A program made the translations under genes and the position numbers. Source: Paenibacillus mesophilus (GTDB taxonomy: Bacteria > Bacillota > Bacilli > Paenibacillales > NBRC-103111). From it: a stretch of 64,000 nt of DNA. Under the pieces are notes generated by a model. The model saw only the letters and a program-made list of their open reading frames with translations. It ran no database searches and was not told the DNA's origin. This document shows positions 51,924-60,885 of this stretch, piece by piece (position 1 is the first letter of the stretch; every line of letters begins with the position of its first letter). The stretch lies in the NCBI RefSeq assembly GCF_005938385.1, contig NZ_VCRA01000008.1, positions 62,001 to 126,000 on the forward strand, written 5' to 3'.

Positions 51924-53570
51924 TCAAGTGTGTAATTTTTTGGCGATCAGTTCCTTGCTCGGCTTCTGTTTCTTCTTATCGATTTTAAGCCCCATAGCCT
52001 CCAAAACTTGTCTGCATTCCTCGTCTTCGCCCTTGACGCCGCCGTCGAACAGCATGCCGGCCAGGTCCGTCACGATCTGGCTGTAGCATTGATCGACGCT
52101 GTTGAACCCGCGTGCCTCCATCATCCGCTGTCTTACTTTCTCTTTGCCCAAGCCGGCGTTTTCCGGCTTCGCCGCCTCCGCCTCTGTGCCGAGCACTCGA
52201 TCGACGAACGATTCCTTGCGCTTGCTCTTTTTGTAAAATTTAATGACTGCGGCTATTCCGCCCAATATAGCGGCTGCCGTAATGAGCAGCGGCCCGATCG
52301 GGGACGCCGCGGCCGCGAGCATCATCGCTCCGCCGACGATCATCATTGCGCCCTTCGCCGCCGTGGCGGCGCTCTTATTCTTGTTCAAATGCTGGGTGGA
52401 CGCTCCCAAATGCGCCGCATGACCTAGCTGCGCCGCATGCGCGTCGCCTGCCCGTTCGCCGAAGCTGCCCTCCAGGCCCTCCAGCTTTTCCGCATTTTTA
52501 CGCCCCTCCCGATAGCCGGCTACGCCGCTGACCAGATAGGCGGCTCCGCCGACGACGCCCCCGACCCCCGCCGCCATCGTAGCCGCGCCGCTCGCAACCG
52601 CAGTCGGACCGTCCGAGGCGGCCGCCGTGAATCTCGCGAAGTCGGCGGCCCCGCCCCCGCCTTCGCCGACGACAAGCTGTGCCTTGTCGGCTGCGGATAA
52701 GCTGGAATCATAATTTTGCGTGGCGTTGTACATTTGCGAGAGCGAAGCCAAGCCGCTTAAGCCGGCTGCTACAGGCGCGCCGTTCGTCGCCACGGGCAGC
52801 GCGCCTCGCGCGCCAAGTTCAGAACTGATCTTGGCGCTGCCGCTCGTGCCACCGGCGGCGGACGATGTGCCGATCGCCGTGTAGCTGGCGTAATCGCGTG
52901 CCTGATCGGCATTGTAATTGACCGTGTCGGATTGATTCGCCTCGCGCGACACTTCCGAGAAGCGGTTCCAATCGAAGCTTTTGCTGAAAAAACCGGTGAT
53001 CATATTCTCTTTCACCTTGTCCAAATCCGGATGTCTGGCATTGCCTGCCATCAAACGGATGGCGGTCATCTTTTGGCCGGGATCGAGGCTGTCGAAGAAG
53101 CCGAATAATGCCGTTTTCCCTGCCTTCTCCGCCTCGCTTTTCAGCCATTTGTAGATCGTGTAGTATTCGCCCTTGGAGCGCAAATCCGCCTCGGTTCTTG
53201 GCGCGGCAGCTCTTGGCGGAACGACGGCGGCCTCCCCGTCCCGTTGTATGACAGCGGATCGTGCCGCCGCCGGGCCATTGGCAGTAAGTTCCCTATCAGC
53301 CTGAGCCCGGTTATTCGTCCGATCATGCGCTCGCTGTACCCTTCCCTGTGCCGCGATACCAGACAGCATGCGCTGCACCGCCTGATTGCCGACAGTGCGC
53401 TGCAGCTGCATAATGTGCCCCGCGGACAGCACGGAGCGGCGGCTTAAGCCTGCGCCGTACTCGGCCGTCCCGATCGACTCGGCTTCATGTTGGGAGGATG
53501 AAAGCGTGGAAGTCGGGCTTGTTTTGTTAGGTTGATGCGGGGAACGGGACTGGAAATCCATGAAATCCAC
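51924..53570 (-). CDS. Putative exported effector with LQRTVGNQAVQRM motif
   Basis: 548 residues. Residues 56-68 (LQRTVGNQAVQRM), followed by VQR at 78-80 and VIQRDG at 107, match the N-terminal cargo motif known next to DUF4157 domains in contractile-injection-system toxins. Residues 1-120 are disordered and Gly/Ala/Ser-rich. Residues 320-352 and 400-445 are Gly/Ala-rich hydrophobic stretches (for example GGVVGGAAYLVSGVAG and GPLLITAAAILGGIAAVI) that could form two membrane hairpins, as in pore-forming toxins. The last 100 residues are charged and helical. There is no signal peptide and no double-glycine leader. It follows the exporter gene by 30 bases and precedes a chaperone-like gene by 11, so it is probably the exported or loaded protein of this locus. 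Enzyme activity is not apparent. Confidence 0.55.
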   Translation of the reverse strand: MDFMDFQSRSPHQPNKTSPTSTLSSSQHEAESIGTAEYGAGLSRRSVLSAGHIMQLQRTVGNQAVQRMLSGIAAQGRVQRAHDRTNNRAQADRELTANGPAAARSAVIQRDGEAAVVPPRAAAPRTEADLRSKGEYYTIYKWLKSEAEKAGKTALFGFFDSLDPGQKMTAIRLMAGNARHPDLDKVKENMITGFFSKSFDWNRFSEVSREANQSDTVNYNADQARDYASYTAIGTSSAAGGTSGSAKISSELGARGALPVATNGAPVAAGLSGLASLSQMYNATQNYDSSLSAADKAQLVVGEGGGGAADFARFTAAASDGPTAVASGAATMAAGVGGVVGGAAYLVSGVAGYREGRKNAEKLEGLEGSFGERAGDAHAAQLGHAAHLGASTQHLNKNKSAATAAKGAMMIVGGAMMLAAAASPIGPLLITAAAILGGIAAVIKFYKKSKRKESFVDRVLGTEAEAAKPENAGLGKEKVRQRMMEARGFNSVDQCYSQIVTDLAGMLFDGGVKGEDEECRQVLEAMGLKIDKKKQKPSKELIAKKLHT

Positions 53571-53600
53571 CTCATTCTCGGAAATAACTCGTCGATTCCT

Positions 53601-56600
53601 TCAACTCAACTGCTGGCTAACCAAATAGGAATAAAGCCCGTTCGCCTCGATCAGCTCGGCGTGCGAGCCGGTCTCCACGATCTCGCCGCGATCCAGGACA
53701 ATAATGAGGTCCGCTCTCTGGACCGTACTTAGACGGTGGGCGATAATGAGGCAGGTTCGGCCCTTCAGCATCGCGTCCATGTTCTGCTGAATGATCCGCT
53801 CCGACTCCGAGTCCAGAGCGCTCGTCGCCTCGTCGAAGATCAGAATGCCCGGCTCTCCGAGCAGCGCTCTCGCGATAGCGATCCGCTGAAGCTGTCCTCC
53901 GGACAAGCTCAGCCCCCCCTCCCCGATCATCGTCTTGAAGCCGAGCGGCAGCGCCGTAATAAAATCGTACGCGCCGGCCAGCTTGGCCGCGGCCTCGACT
54001 TCCTCCAGCGTGGCGGACGGGAATCGGATCGCGATATTGTCTTGGATCGATGCGCGGAACACCCGATTCTCCTGCTGGACGATCCCGATCTTTCGGCGTA
54101 GCGATGCCGCGTGAATATGCCGGATATCGTGCCCGTCTATACGGATTGTACCGTTCGTCGGCGTGAACAGCTTGGTCAGCAGGTTCGCGAACGTCGATTT
54201 GCCCGCGCCGCTTCTGCCGACGATCGCCACGGTCTGGCCCGGTTCTATGCCGAGACGAATCCGCCTCAAGATGTCCGGCCCGTCCTTGCTATAACGGAAC
54301 GAGACGTCGTCGAACCGGATATGTCCCTTTAACGCGGCCAATCTCCGCATGTTTTGTGGCTCCGGCTCCTCCGGATGCGCCATGAACACGTCGTCGATCC
54401 GCTCCATCGAGACCCTGACTTCCATCATGTCGTTTAGCATCTGCAGCATTTGGGCGACCGATTGTGCAACCGTAAAGTAGACCGACAAGAAAGCGACGAA
54501 TTGCCCCACCGTCAGTTGGCCGCGCATGACGAATGCCGCGCCTGCATACAGCACCAAGGCGTTTCCGATTGTTCGGATAAAGTCGGCGACGGTCTCGGAC
54601 GCTACCAGCAATTGAATCGCTTTGATCCGCTGCTTCAGCGAGAGCTGCAGCTTATCCATCAGCTTATAGCGGATTGCCGGTTCCGCGGCAAGAGCCTTGA
54701 CAGTCGAGATCAGCTTGATCGCTTCGACCATCGTCGTCTGGGACTCCGCCTCCGCTTCGAATTGCTTGCGGCTGTTTTTGCGCATAAGCGGGGAGAACAG
54801 AAGCACGAGCGCAGCATAACAGGGAAGGATGGCGAACGCGATAAGCGACAGCTTGACATGATAGACCATCATAAGCGTACCGTATATCAAAACAGTGAGG
54901 CTGTCCAGCAGCAATTGGACCGCTCCGGATGTCAGCATTCTGCGGATCTTCTGATTCTCGCCCACCCGGCTTGTCAGGTCGCCGATCGTACGGGCCAAGA
55001 AGAACGACAAGGGCAAGCCGAGCAAATGCTTGTAGAAATCGCCCAGCATGTCGATATCGATCTTTAACGCGATTCGGGCCGCAATAAAATTGCGAAACGA
55101 GTTGGCGACGATGTAACAAACGGACAGCCCCAGCATGCCGACGAGCAAAATCCGGAGAAGGTCGCTTTGTCGATCGACAAGCACTTTATCCACGATCACC
55201 TGTGTAAAAATCGGAATCGCGAGCGCGGTCAGCTGCACGAGCAAGGACGTGACGAAAAGCGATAGCAGCGCGTAGCGGTTCGGAGTTAAATACGCGATAA
55301 ACCGCGAGATCGGGCTGCGCATGCGCTCACGGGAAGCGAGCCGATCCGTCGGCGTTAACGTCAGAACCGCTCCGCTCCAGCCCGATTCGAACTCCGTTCT
55401 GCTTTTTCTGTCCAACCCGTATGCGGGATCGCCGACGATCACGTGGGTATTGGTCACTTCGTATACGACGATGAAGTGCTCGCCCTTCCAATGTGCGATC
55501 GCGGGCAGCTTCATCCGTGATAGAGTATCTAGCTGCGTCGTGAAGCCTTGCGCGGCGAGCCCCAGCGATTCCGCCGTCTCCGTCAGGCCGTACAGCGTGC
55601 TTCCGGAACGCGACATCTCCGTCTGCTCCCGAATCCGGACTATAGGCATCCGCGAACCGTAGTACGCCATCACCATGGCGAGACAGGCTGGACCGCAGTC
55701 CATCTCGTTTTGCTGCAAGCGTATCGGATATTTGCGCAAGTAGAAACGGAATCGAGCGGGGCGTTTCCAATCAGCCTCCGTCCATCGAACCGCTTCGCTG
55801 GAAACGGCCGCAAGCTCCCCCATAACATCGTCATCGTCATATTTGGCAGCATGGGTTGCGTAATTGGAAGCAACGCTTTCGATCGCCGTCCGTAGAGCAG
55901 GGTGTTCCACGATCATCGCATCGAAGTCGCTCTTGCTCAATCGAAACAGCTGCGCGGCCTCGACGGCTACGACCGACGCTTTGCGCCTCGCTCCCGTAAG
56001 CAAAGCCAACTCCCCGAAGAAGTCGCCGGGGATGAGCCTGTTGATGACGGAGCCGTCCTCTTCCTTGACGACCTCGCAATGTCCCGAATGAACGATGAAG
56101 AACGCATCCCCCTCGTCACCTTGGCGAACGATCGGTTGTCCCTTGTCCGCTTGGATCACGGTCATCCGTTCAAGGAACTTCCGGACCGCTTGATGATCTT
56201 CGGAGAATATAAGCGCCGTTCGCCTAAGGAACATCATGACGGCGCGGGACGACATGTAGGTGCCAAGCAACTCTCCGAGCCCGGGATTATGCGAGAAAAG
56301 TTCGCGAAGCGTCTCGACCGGAACGGCCAGCAGCCGTGTGTTTCCTGCCGCACTGTAAGCGACGGGATTGCCCGCCCGCTTTGCGTCGCCTCCCCATCCG
56401 AAGCTGTCGCCGTCCTTCAACAGGCCGAGGCTGCATTCCGTACCGTCGGGCCGTTCGTCGATCATCCTTACCTCTCCCGAGACGACGCAGTACAAATATT
56501 GCGGGATGTCGTCCTTCTCGAGAATCGTCTGTCCGATCGAGAACCGGAGAATCCGCGCATGCCGGGACAGCATTTGCTTCTCGCCAATACTGAGTACACC

Positions 56601-56648
56601 GGAAAAAGGAACGTGCTCCAGATAGCCGAGCTGCCTGTTCGTGTCCAT
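53601..56648 (-). CDS. C39-peptidase ABC exporter with two cNMP-type domains
   Basis: 1015 residues. Domain order: cyclic-nucleotide-binding fold 1 (about 14-130), fold 2 (about 145-265) with PGDFFGELALLTGARRKASV, a near-perfect cNMP phosphate-binding cassette; C39 peptidase (305-430) with Cys318 in QQNEMDCGPACLAMVM, His391 in WKGEHFIVVYEV and Asp407 in VGDPAYG; six-helix membrane domain (about 455-760); ATPase with Walker A GRSGAGKST (811), signature LSGGQ (915), Walker B ILIFDEAT (935) and switch His971. The first cNMP fold has lost its cassette. C39 exporters cut leaders after Gly-Gly and export the core. This architecture is best known from cyanobacteria (HetC-like). It follows the parvulin gene by 21 bases. 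Confidence 0.88.
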   Translation of the reverse strand: MDTNRQLGYLEHVPFSGVLSIGEKQMLSRHARILRFSIGQTILEKDDIPQYLYCVVSGEVRMIDERPDGTECSLGLLKDGDSFGWGGDAKRAGNPVAYSAAGNTRLLAVPVETLRELFSHNPGLGELLGTYMSSRAVMMFLRRTALIFSEDHQAVRKFLERMTVIQADKGQPIVRQGDEGDAFFIVHSGHCEVVKEEDGSVINRLIPGDFFGELALLTGARRKASVVAVEAAQLFRLSKSDFDAMIVEHPALRTAIESVASNYATHAAKYDDDDVMGELAAVSSEAVRWTEADWKRPARFRFYLRKYPIRLQQNEMDCGPACLAMVMAYYGSRMPIVRIREQTEMSRSGSTLYGLTETAESLGLAAQGFTTQLDTLSRMKLPAIAHWKGEHFIVVYEVTNTHVIVGDPAYGLDRKSRTEFESGWSGAVLTLTPTDRLASRERMRSPISRFIAYLTPNRYALLSLFVTSLLVQLTALAIPIFTQVIVDKVLVDRQSDLLRILLVGMLGLSVCYIVANSFRNFIAARIALKIDIDMLGDFYKHLLGLPLSFFLARTIGDLTSRVGENQKIRRMLTSGAVQLLLDSLTVLIYGTLMMVYHVKLSLIAFAILPCYAALVLLFSPLMRKNSRKQFEAEAESQTTMVEAIKLISTVKALAAEPAIRYKLMDKLQLSLKQRIKAIQLLVASETVADFIRTIGNALVLYAGAAFVMRGQLTVGQFVAFLSVYFTVAQSVAQMLQMLNDMMEVRVSMERIDDVFMAHPEEPEPQNMRRLAALKGHIRFDDVSFRYSKDGPDILRRIRLGIEPGQTVAIVGRSGAGKSTFANLLTKLFTPTNGTIRIDGHDIRHIHAASLRRKIGIVQQENRVFRASIQDNIAIRFPSATLEEVEAAAKLAGAYDFITALPLGFKTMIGEGGLSLSGGQLQRIAIARALLGEPGILIFDEATSALDSESERIIQQNMDAMLKGRTCLIIAHRLSTVQRADLIIVLDRGEIVETGSHAELIEANGLYSYLVSQQLS

Positions 56649-56669
56649 CGTATCCGAGTCCCCTATAAC

Positions 56670-57443
56670 CTAGTCTTGTGTCCACAACGGCGGCTTTCGC
56701 ACGTTCGCTACCTTGCGCCTTGCGGCAAGCCACTCATCGAATACAATTCGTTCGATTCTCGCCCGGGTGTCTCCGTTCAGCTCCGCCGGGTATACCTCTT
56801 CGACCTTGATCACGTAAAATTTCTTGTCGATCTCGAGCGGCCCGGTTATCGTTCCGGGAACCGCCCCGAACGCTTGCGCTTCGATCGCCTTGGGCAACTG
56901 CGCTCTCTCCTTTCGGCCGATATGTCCCCCGGCCAGTCTGGAAGACTCGTCGATGGAGTAGGTACGGGCCAGCACGTAAAAGGGTTCGCCCTCCAAGGTC
57001 TTGAACCGCAGCTCGCGCGCCAGCCCTCGTTCGCCCACGACGATCTGCGAGAGAGCAACCGCCTCGAATCGGGGCCGATGCTCCGTAAAGTATCTCTCTA
57101 CCTTGCCGGTCGCCACATGATGACGAACCCTCTCCTTCAACGCTTTCATCCGGGCGAATTCGGCCAGATCGGCCATCGAAAGCGCGCGCTCCGCCAACCA
57201 ATTCGCAACCTCCGAGGCTAGATAAAGCCCATTCTCGACTCTCCAGTCGTCGACTGCCTCCTGGATCTCTTCCTGACCGGCCGCTATGCCGTTTACTTCC
57301 GCGTAAGAGGCGACGAGCGCAGCCGAGATGTAGTCGTCGATGGCGCCGAAGCTGCCCCTCAAGACGGAGGATCGCAGCACGGTCTCTAACGAAAAGCTTT
57401 GATCATCTATTTGAAGAGCCACGACTTGATCGAGTGACATCAT
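56670..57443 (-). CDS. Cytoplasmic parvulin-type peptidyl-prolyl isomerase of the export locus
   Basis: 257 residues, no signal peptide. The N-terminal 125 residues are a helical SurA-like part. The parvulin domain runs from about 135 to 225: VALSQIVVGERGLARELRFK, then FYVLARTYSIDESSRLAGGH (the conserved FxxLAxxxSxDxxxxxGG pattern), LPKAIEAQAFGAVPGTITGP and KFYVIKVEEV. Exported parvulins help folding outside; an unsignalled one next to a C39 exporter is a cyanobacterial-type arrangement and may hold the precursor before export. Two adjacent ATGs at 57443 and 57440 follow AAAGGAG. Confidence 0.82.
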   Translation of the reverse strand: MMSLDQVVALQIDDQSFSLETVLRSSVLRGSFGAIDDYISAALVASYAEVNGIAAGQEEIQEAVDDWRVENGLYLASEVANWLAERALSMADLAEFARMKALKERVRHHVATGKVERYFTEHRPRFEAVALSQIVVGERGLARELRFKTLEGEPFYVLARTYSIDESSRLAGGHIGRKERAQLPKAIEAQAFGAVPGTITGPLEIDKKFYVIKVEEVYPAELNGDTRARIERIVFDEWLAARRKVANVRKPPLWTQD

Positions 57444-57474
57444 GCCATACTCCTTTATGGATTCCTGTACAAAA

Positions 57475-57495
57475 GCGCGGGAGTCGCTCCCGCGC
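57475..57495 (-). terminator. Attenuating terminator between leader-peptide gene and exporter operon
   Basis: GCGCGGGAG at 57475-57483 pairs with CTCCCGCGC at 57487-57495 around a 3-base loop; TTTTG follows on the minus strand. Placed right after the peptide gene and before the parvulin gene, it would give much more peptide than exporter, as in bacteriocin loci. Confidence 0.75.
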
Positions 57496-57505
57496 CGTTC
57501 TTGCG

Positions 57506-57646
57506 TCAGAGGGCTCTTTTGCCTCCGGCCACGTTCTTCGCTTCTTCTTCGGTCAGCTTCTTCGGCAAGTTGTCCAGTTTGATCCCGTTAGCCTCATTCG
57601 TCTCAACGGATTCCTTGGTCGCGTCCGTCTTCTTTTGCTCCGCCAT
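57506..57646 (-). CDS. Double-glycine leader peptide (candidate secreted peptide)
   Basis: 46 residues, with a strong GGAGGAGGTGACCG ribosome site before ATG at 57646. The N-terminal half is charged and hydrophilic; the second half is LPKKLTEEEAKNVAGG followed by only KRAL. LTEEEAKNVAGG fits the C39-peptidase leader consensus LSxxELxxIxGG at positions -12 (L), -11 (T), -8 (E), -4 (V), -2 and -1 (GG). Such a leader is what the C39 exporter downstream should cut. The mature product would be just four residues, KRAL, which is far below any bacteriocin; it could be a peptide signal, a carrier/decoy, or a leader supplied in trans. It lies after a SARP-type repeat promoter and before an attenuator. 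Confidence 0.75.
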   Translation of the reverse strand: MAEQKKTDATKESVETNEANGIKLDNLPKKLTEEEAKNVAGGKRAL

Positions 57647-57707
57647 TCGGTCACCTCCTCCAGAAACTCGTTCGCCAGAAACCTTTCCCTTCCACTGGCA
57701 TACCTTC

Positions 57708-57742
57708 AGTTTAGCGAGGCCGGATGAAAGAATTATGAAAGA
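57708..57742 (-). promoter_or_regulatory. Leader-peptide promoter with SARP-type direct repeat
   Basis: On the minus strand TCTTTCA at 57736-57742, four bases, TCTTTCA at 57725-57731, eleven bases, then the -10-like TAAACT at 57708-57713. Seven-base repeats at 11-base spacing next to a -10 box are the known SARP binding geometry. An identical arrangement precedes the kinase gene. Confidence 0.8.
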
Positions 57743-57759
57743 ATGATGCGATTCAAGCG

Positions 57760-57794
57760 GATAAACCGCGCAGCATCGCGAGTCGCGGTTTATC
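57760..57794 (-). terminator. Hairpin after the response-regulator gene
   Basis: GATAAACCGCG at 57760-57770 pairs with CGCGGTTTATC at 57784-57794. It follows the regulator gene by 12 bases on the minus strand. There is no T-run, so it may act as a weak terminator. Confidence 0.5.
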
Positions 57795-57806
57795 GGGGAA
57801 ACGTCC

Positions 57807-58955
57807 TTATTTTTTCTCGGAAAATTTGCTGATCAGCAAATCATACAAACGGATCAATTCCTCGGACGGGCGAATGCCAAGCTCCCGGCTTAGGAGTCGC
57901 ACATAATCGGTGTATAATGCCGTCAATCCTTTTTTGTCACCGGTCATTTCGTGTATCGGTAGAAGCTGGCGAATTACCGATTCGTCGAGCGGGTTCCGTT
58001 CTTTCAACTTGAGCAGCTGCTTCGATGCCGAGGTCGTATCGCCAATCGAAGTCATCGCTTCCGCAAGCCGCTTCACAAATGAAGCATACAATTCCGCATA
58101 GTGCTCCGTTTCGTGGATGGCCCACACATACGCTTTGTCCCCGAACAAGTCGCCAGTATAAAGCCGTTCGATCCGAATCGCGCTTTCTATATCCTCCTTA
58201 TGGATCGGCAGCAGCTTCTCCGCCTGCATTTCGAATTCCTTGTAATCGATCAGAGGGTCTTTCAATTCAAGCGCATACCCATCGTTCTCCGACCGTACGG
58301 CTTCACGCAAACCGAGCGGTTCCAAAGATTTGCGCAATTGATAAACCGTCGTGTTCAAGTAGCTCTCCGCACCGGCTTGCTGCATCCCTCCGAAAATATC
58401 CGCAACCAAGCGGGTACGGGGAATTCGTTTGCCCCGGTAAAGCAACAAATATGCGAATAGCTCCGCGCATTTTCGCGAGATCCACTTAATCCGGCCCTCA
58501 GCATTGCTTACGGAAACGTCGCCGAGCATCGTTACGACAGCTCTGTTCGAATTCGCGTCAGCTGTAGTCGACAGCGGTGACGGATGCAGCATCCGCCGGT
58601 TCGCAAGTGCGCGATTCACCGCCCGTTGTAGCCGCTCCTGGGAGATGGGCTTAACCAAGTAATCCAGTACGGACAGTTCATAAGCTTCCAATGCATATTC
58701 CTTATGGGAGGTCACGAAGATGACCTGCACCGGGGAGCTCAAAGCATCCAAATGGCCGGCGAATTCCATCCCGCTCTCTCCGGGCATGGAGATGTCAACG
58801 AATGCCAAGCCGATATCGGCGTTTTCTTGCAGGAAGGAGGCGGCGGATTTCGTATCCGTGAAAGCGCCCGCCACTTGAATCTCAGGCAGCTTAACAAGCA
58901 TTTTGCGCAAAATCAAGTGCATCGTCGGTTCATCGTCCACCAAAATCACTTTCAT
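57807..58955 (-). CDS. Response regulator with SARP/BTAD output domain
   Basis: 382 residues from ATG 58955. A CheY-like receiver domain occupies 1-120, with the phospho-acceptor Asp54 in LAFVDISMPG and lysine in YLVKPISQERL. A winged-helix OmpR-type domain (residues about 140-225; WISRKCAELFAYLLLYRGKR, YLNTTVYQLRKSLEPL) and a BTAD helical domain to the end complete the SARP architecture. Such regulators bind heptamer direct repeats. Its start overlaps the kinase stop by one base (TGATG), so kinase and regulator are coupled. It probably binds the two TGAAAGA repeats. Confidence 0.87.
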   Translation of the reverse strand: MKVILVDDEPTMHLILRKMLVKLPEIQVAGAFTDTKSAASFLQENADIGLAFVDISMPGESGMEFAGHLDALSSPVQVIFVTSHKEYALEAYELSVLDYLVKPISQERLQRAVNRALANRRMLHPSPLSTTADANSNRAVVTMLGDVSVSNAEGRIKWISRKCAELFAYLLLYRGKRIPRTRLVADIFGGMQQAGAESYLNTTVYQLRKSLEPLGLREAVRSENDGYALELKDPLIDYKEFEMQAEKLLPIHKEDIESAIRIERLYTGDLFGDKAYVWAIHETEHYAELYASFVKRLAEAMTSIGDTTSASKQLLKLKERNPLDESVIRQLLPIHEMTGDKKGLTALYTDYVRLLSRELGIRPSEELIRLYDLLISKFSEKK

Positions 58956-60757
58956 CAACCTTCCCCCTCCCTGCCGTCAATTTCTATCGGGTTCCGCTCT
59001 CCGGCCGTACCGGGCAGCGTGAACGAAAAGATCGTCCCTCTGCCCGGCTCGCTTTCGAACCAAAGGCTTCCGCCATGAATCCGAACGAATTCGCGCGTTA
59101 ACGCCAATCCGAACCTCGTCTCCCCCGTATCGTCGCCGGAGGCGGTTCCCTTTATAAACCTTTCCTCCATTCGAAGCAGTTCCGCCGTCGAAACGTCGAT
59201 TCCCGCTCCATTGTCGCGAACGGAAACGACAATCCAATCTCCTCTTGGTTCGGCCTCGATCTCGATGGCTCCGCCAATCCCGGTAAACTTGATCGCATTC
59301 GATAGCAGGTTTCGCAGGATGAGATCCAGCATCTCTTTATCCGCTCTAACCGAAAGTTTCTCATCGATTCGCTCCGTCATGATAATCTTCTTCATCTCCG
59401 CCTTCGTACCGGCAAGCAGCAGCGCCTGCTGAACCACCTGCCGCAAATTCCAGGCCGACGGTCGGAACACGACTTTCCCTTTCTGGCTGCGATACCAGTC
59501 CAGCAAGTTATCGACCAGATGAAACGTGCTTTGCACTTGACCTTTAAGTTCCCTCACCAAATCGGCATGCTCGTCGTCTGCGGCGGTCAGTTCGTCGCCC
59601 AGCAGCTCGGTCAAACTGACAAGGAGTGCGATCGGATCGCGAATGTCGTGCGCCACGACGGTGAACAACTTATCTTTGAACGCATTGAGCTCGGAAAGCT
59701 GCCGGGCGCTCTCGCGCAATCGGGCTTCGTTCTCCTTCAGCTCGGTAATATCGTTGAACATGAGGATTTTACCGATCCTGTTCTTGCCCGAATCGTAGAC
59801 AAGCGACAAACTGCAAGAATAGTATTTCATCCGGCTATCCCGAAGGGTTTGGAACGGAAACCGCTCGTCACTATCACTCTCGCGAATGCGTTTAAGCAGT
59901 AACGGACTGGCCGACAAAATCACGTCCATATCGGCGGGATACTGTTTCGTTTGACCCAGTTCGGGAAGCACTTGTTCGGCCGCTCGGTTGAAACTGACGA
60001 TTTGATGCTCGTAATCGAACAGGATGACCCCATCACGGATCGTCTCGAATACTTGGGCCTGCGCGAGCGGCGTCAGGCGCAGCAAATGAAACCGGAGTAT
60101 CCCCCAAACATAGACGACACCCGATACGGCAAATCCGAACGGCGTTAAATCGACTTGCCAGCCGAACCAAAAAAACGAATTGAATAGCGCAGGAGCGGCC
60201 GCACCCGTAAGGAGAACGGCAATTTGCCTGCGCACGATCGGCAAAGCCCGCCAGTACATGGGAATAAACAACAATATTCCGCACAGCAAGACGGAATAGT
60301 TATAGATCGTATGCACTTTATACCAAGGTCCCTTGATCGTCGTATACAATGGGATCGTGCCGTCGGGATTCGGGATATAGCGTTCATAGATCAGATGATG
60401 CCAATCGTTGGTCAGATGGAGGAAAAAAACCGTTACAGGGACGGTGAATAATATGACGGCAAGACGTTTGCGTAAGCGGGCCGCGGTCCCGGTAAATTGG
60501 ATCACTTGAAATAACCAGAGCGTAGTGACGAAAGGAATGCCGAAATATTCGATTTGCAACGACAGCTTCACATCTTCCAAATTCCGACTGATCGCCTCCA
60601 ATGCGGAGCCGAACGCATAAAAAGCCGCTGCGAGCATCGTCAGAATCATCGTTTTGGCAACGGGAAGATGGCGCTTGCGGTAAGACAAATAGGAGACGAA
60701 CATCATCAGCGCCGTTGCGAGAAAAAGCGTTACCGCCATCCATTGTCTAGTGTCCAC
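58955..60757 (-). CDS. Histidine kinase with seven-helix N-terminal sensor
   Basis: 600 residues from GTG 60757 (GGGAGA 9 bases upstream; the frame from 60868 has no ribosome site). Seven hydrophobic segments in the first 225 residues form the 7TM-histidine-kinase sensor. A PAS domain (about 225-345; DGVILFDYEHQIVSFNRAAE) follows. The HisKA domain has FTVVAHDIRDPIALLVS with the phospho-His, and the ATPase has NLLSNAIKFTG (N box), VRDNGAGID (G1) and FGLALTREFVRIHGGSLW (G2). No extracellular loop is large, so the ligand is probably a membrane or small molecule. It is upstream of and coupled to the SARP regulator. Confidence 0.9.
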   Translation of the reverse strand: MDTRQWMAVTLFLATALMMFVSYLSYRKRHLPVAKTMILTMLAAAFYAFGSALEAISRNLEDVKLSLQIEYFGIPFVTTLWLFQVIQFTGTAARLRKRLAVILFTVPVTVFFLHLTNDWHHLIYERYIPNPDGTIPLYTTIKGPWYKVHTIYNYSVLLCGILLFIPMYWRALPIVRRQIAVLLTGAAAPALFNSFFWFGWQVDLTPFGFAVSGVVYVWGILRFHLLRLTPLAQAQVFETIRDGVILFDYEHQIVSFNRAAEQVLPELGQTKQYPADMDVILSASPLLLKRIRESDSDERFPFQTLRDSRMKYYSCSLSLVYDSGKNRIGKILMFNDITELKENEARLRESARQLSELNAFKDKLFTVVAHDIRDPIALLVSLTELLGDELTAADDEHADLVRELKGQVQSTFHLVDNLLDWYRSQKGKVVFRPSAWNLRQVVQQALLLAGTKAEMKKIIMTERIDEKLSVRADKEMLDLILRNLLSNAIKFTGIGGAIEIEAEPRGDWIVVSVRDNGAGIDVSTAELLRMEERFIKGTASGDDTGETRFGLALTREFVRIHGGSLWFESEPGRGTIFSFTLPGTAGERNPIEIDGREGEG

Positions 60758-60885
60758 AACCAATGTCTCCCTACAATCAGGTGGCTGCCGAAGCCTTTTT
60801 ACGGGTCGGTTCGGCGTAAAGATACCCCAGAATAGGATATCATCCTCACCTGCGGTAGTTCCATACAAATCATAATGCCAGTTTC

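Noticed and set aside
54450..55067. Long open frames on the plus strand opposite the C39 exporter gene
   Set aside because: They are the antisense shadow of a high-quality 1015-residue gene; they have no ribosome site and no protein-like composition.
55902..57221. 439-codon plus-strand frame opposite the exporter and parvulin genes
   Set aside because: Antisense of two well-supported genes, with Arg/His-rich shadow composition and no ribosome site.
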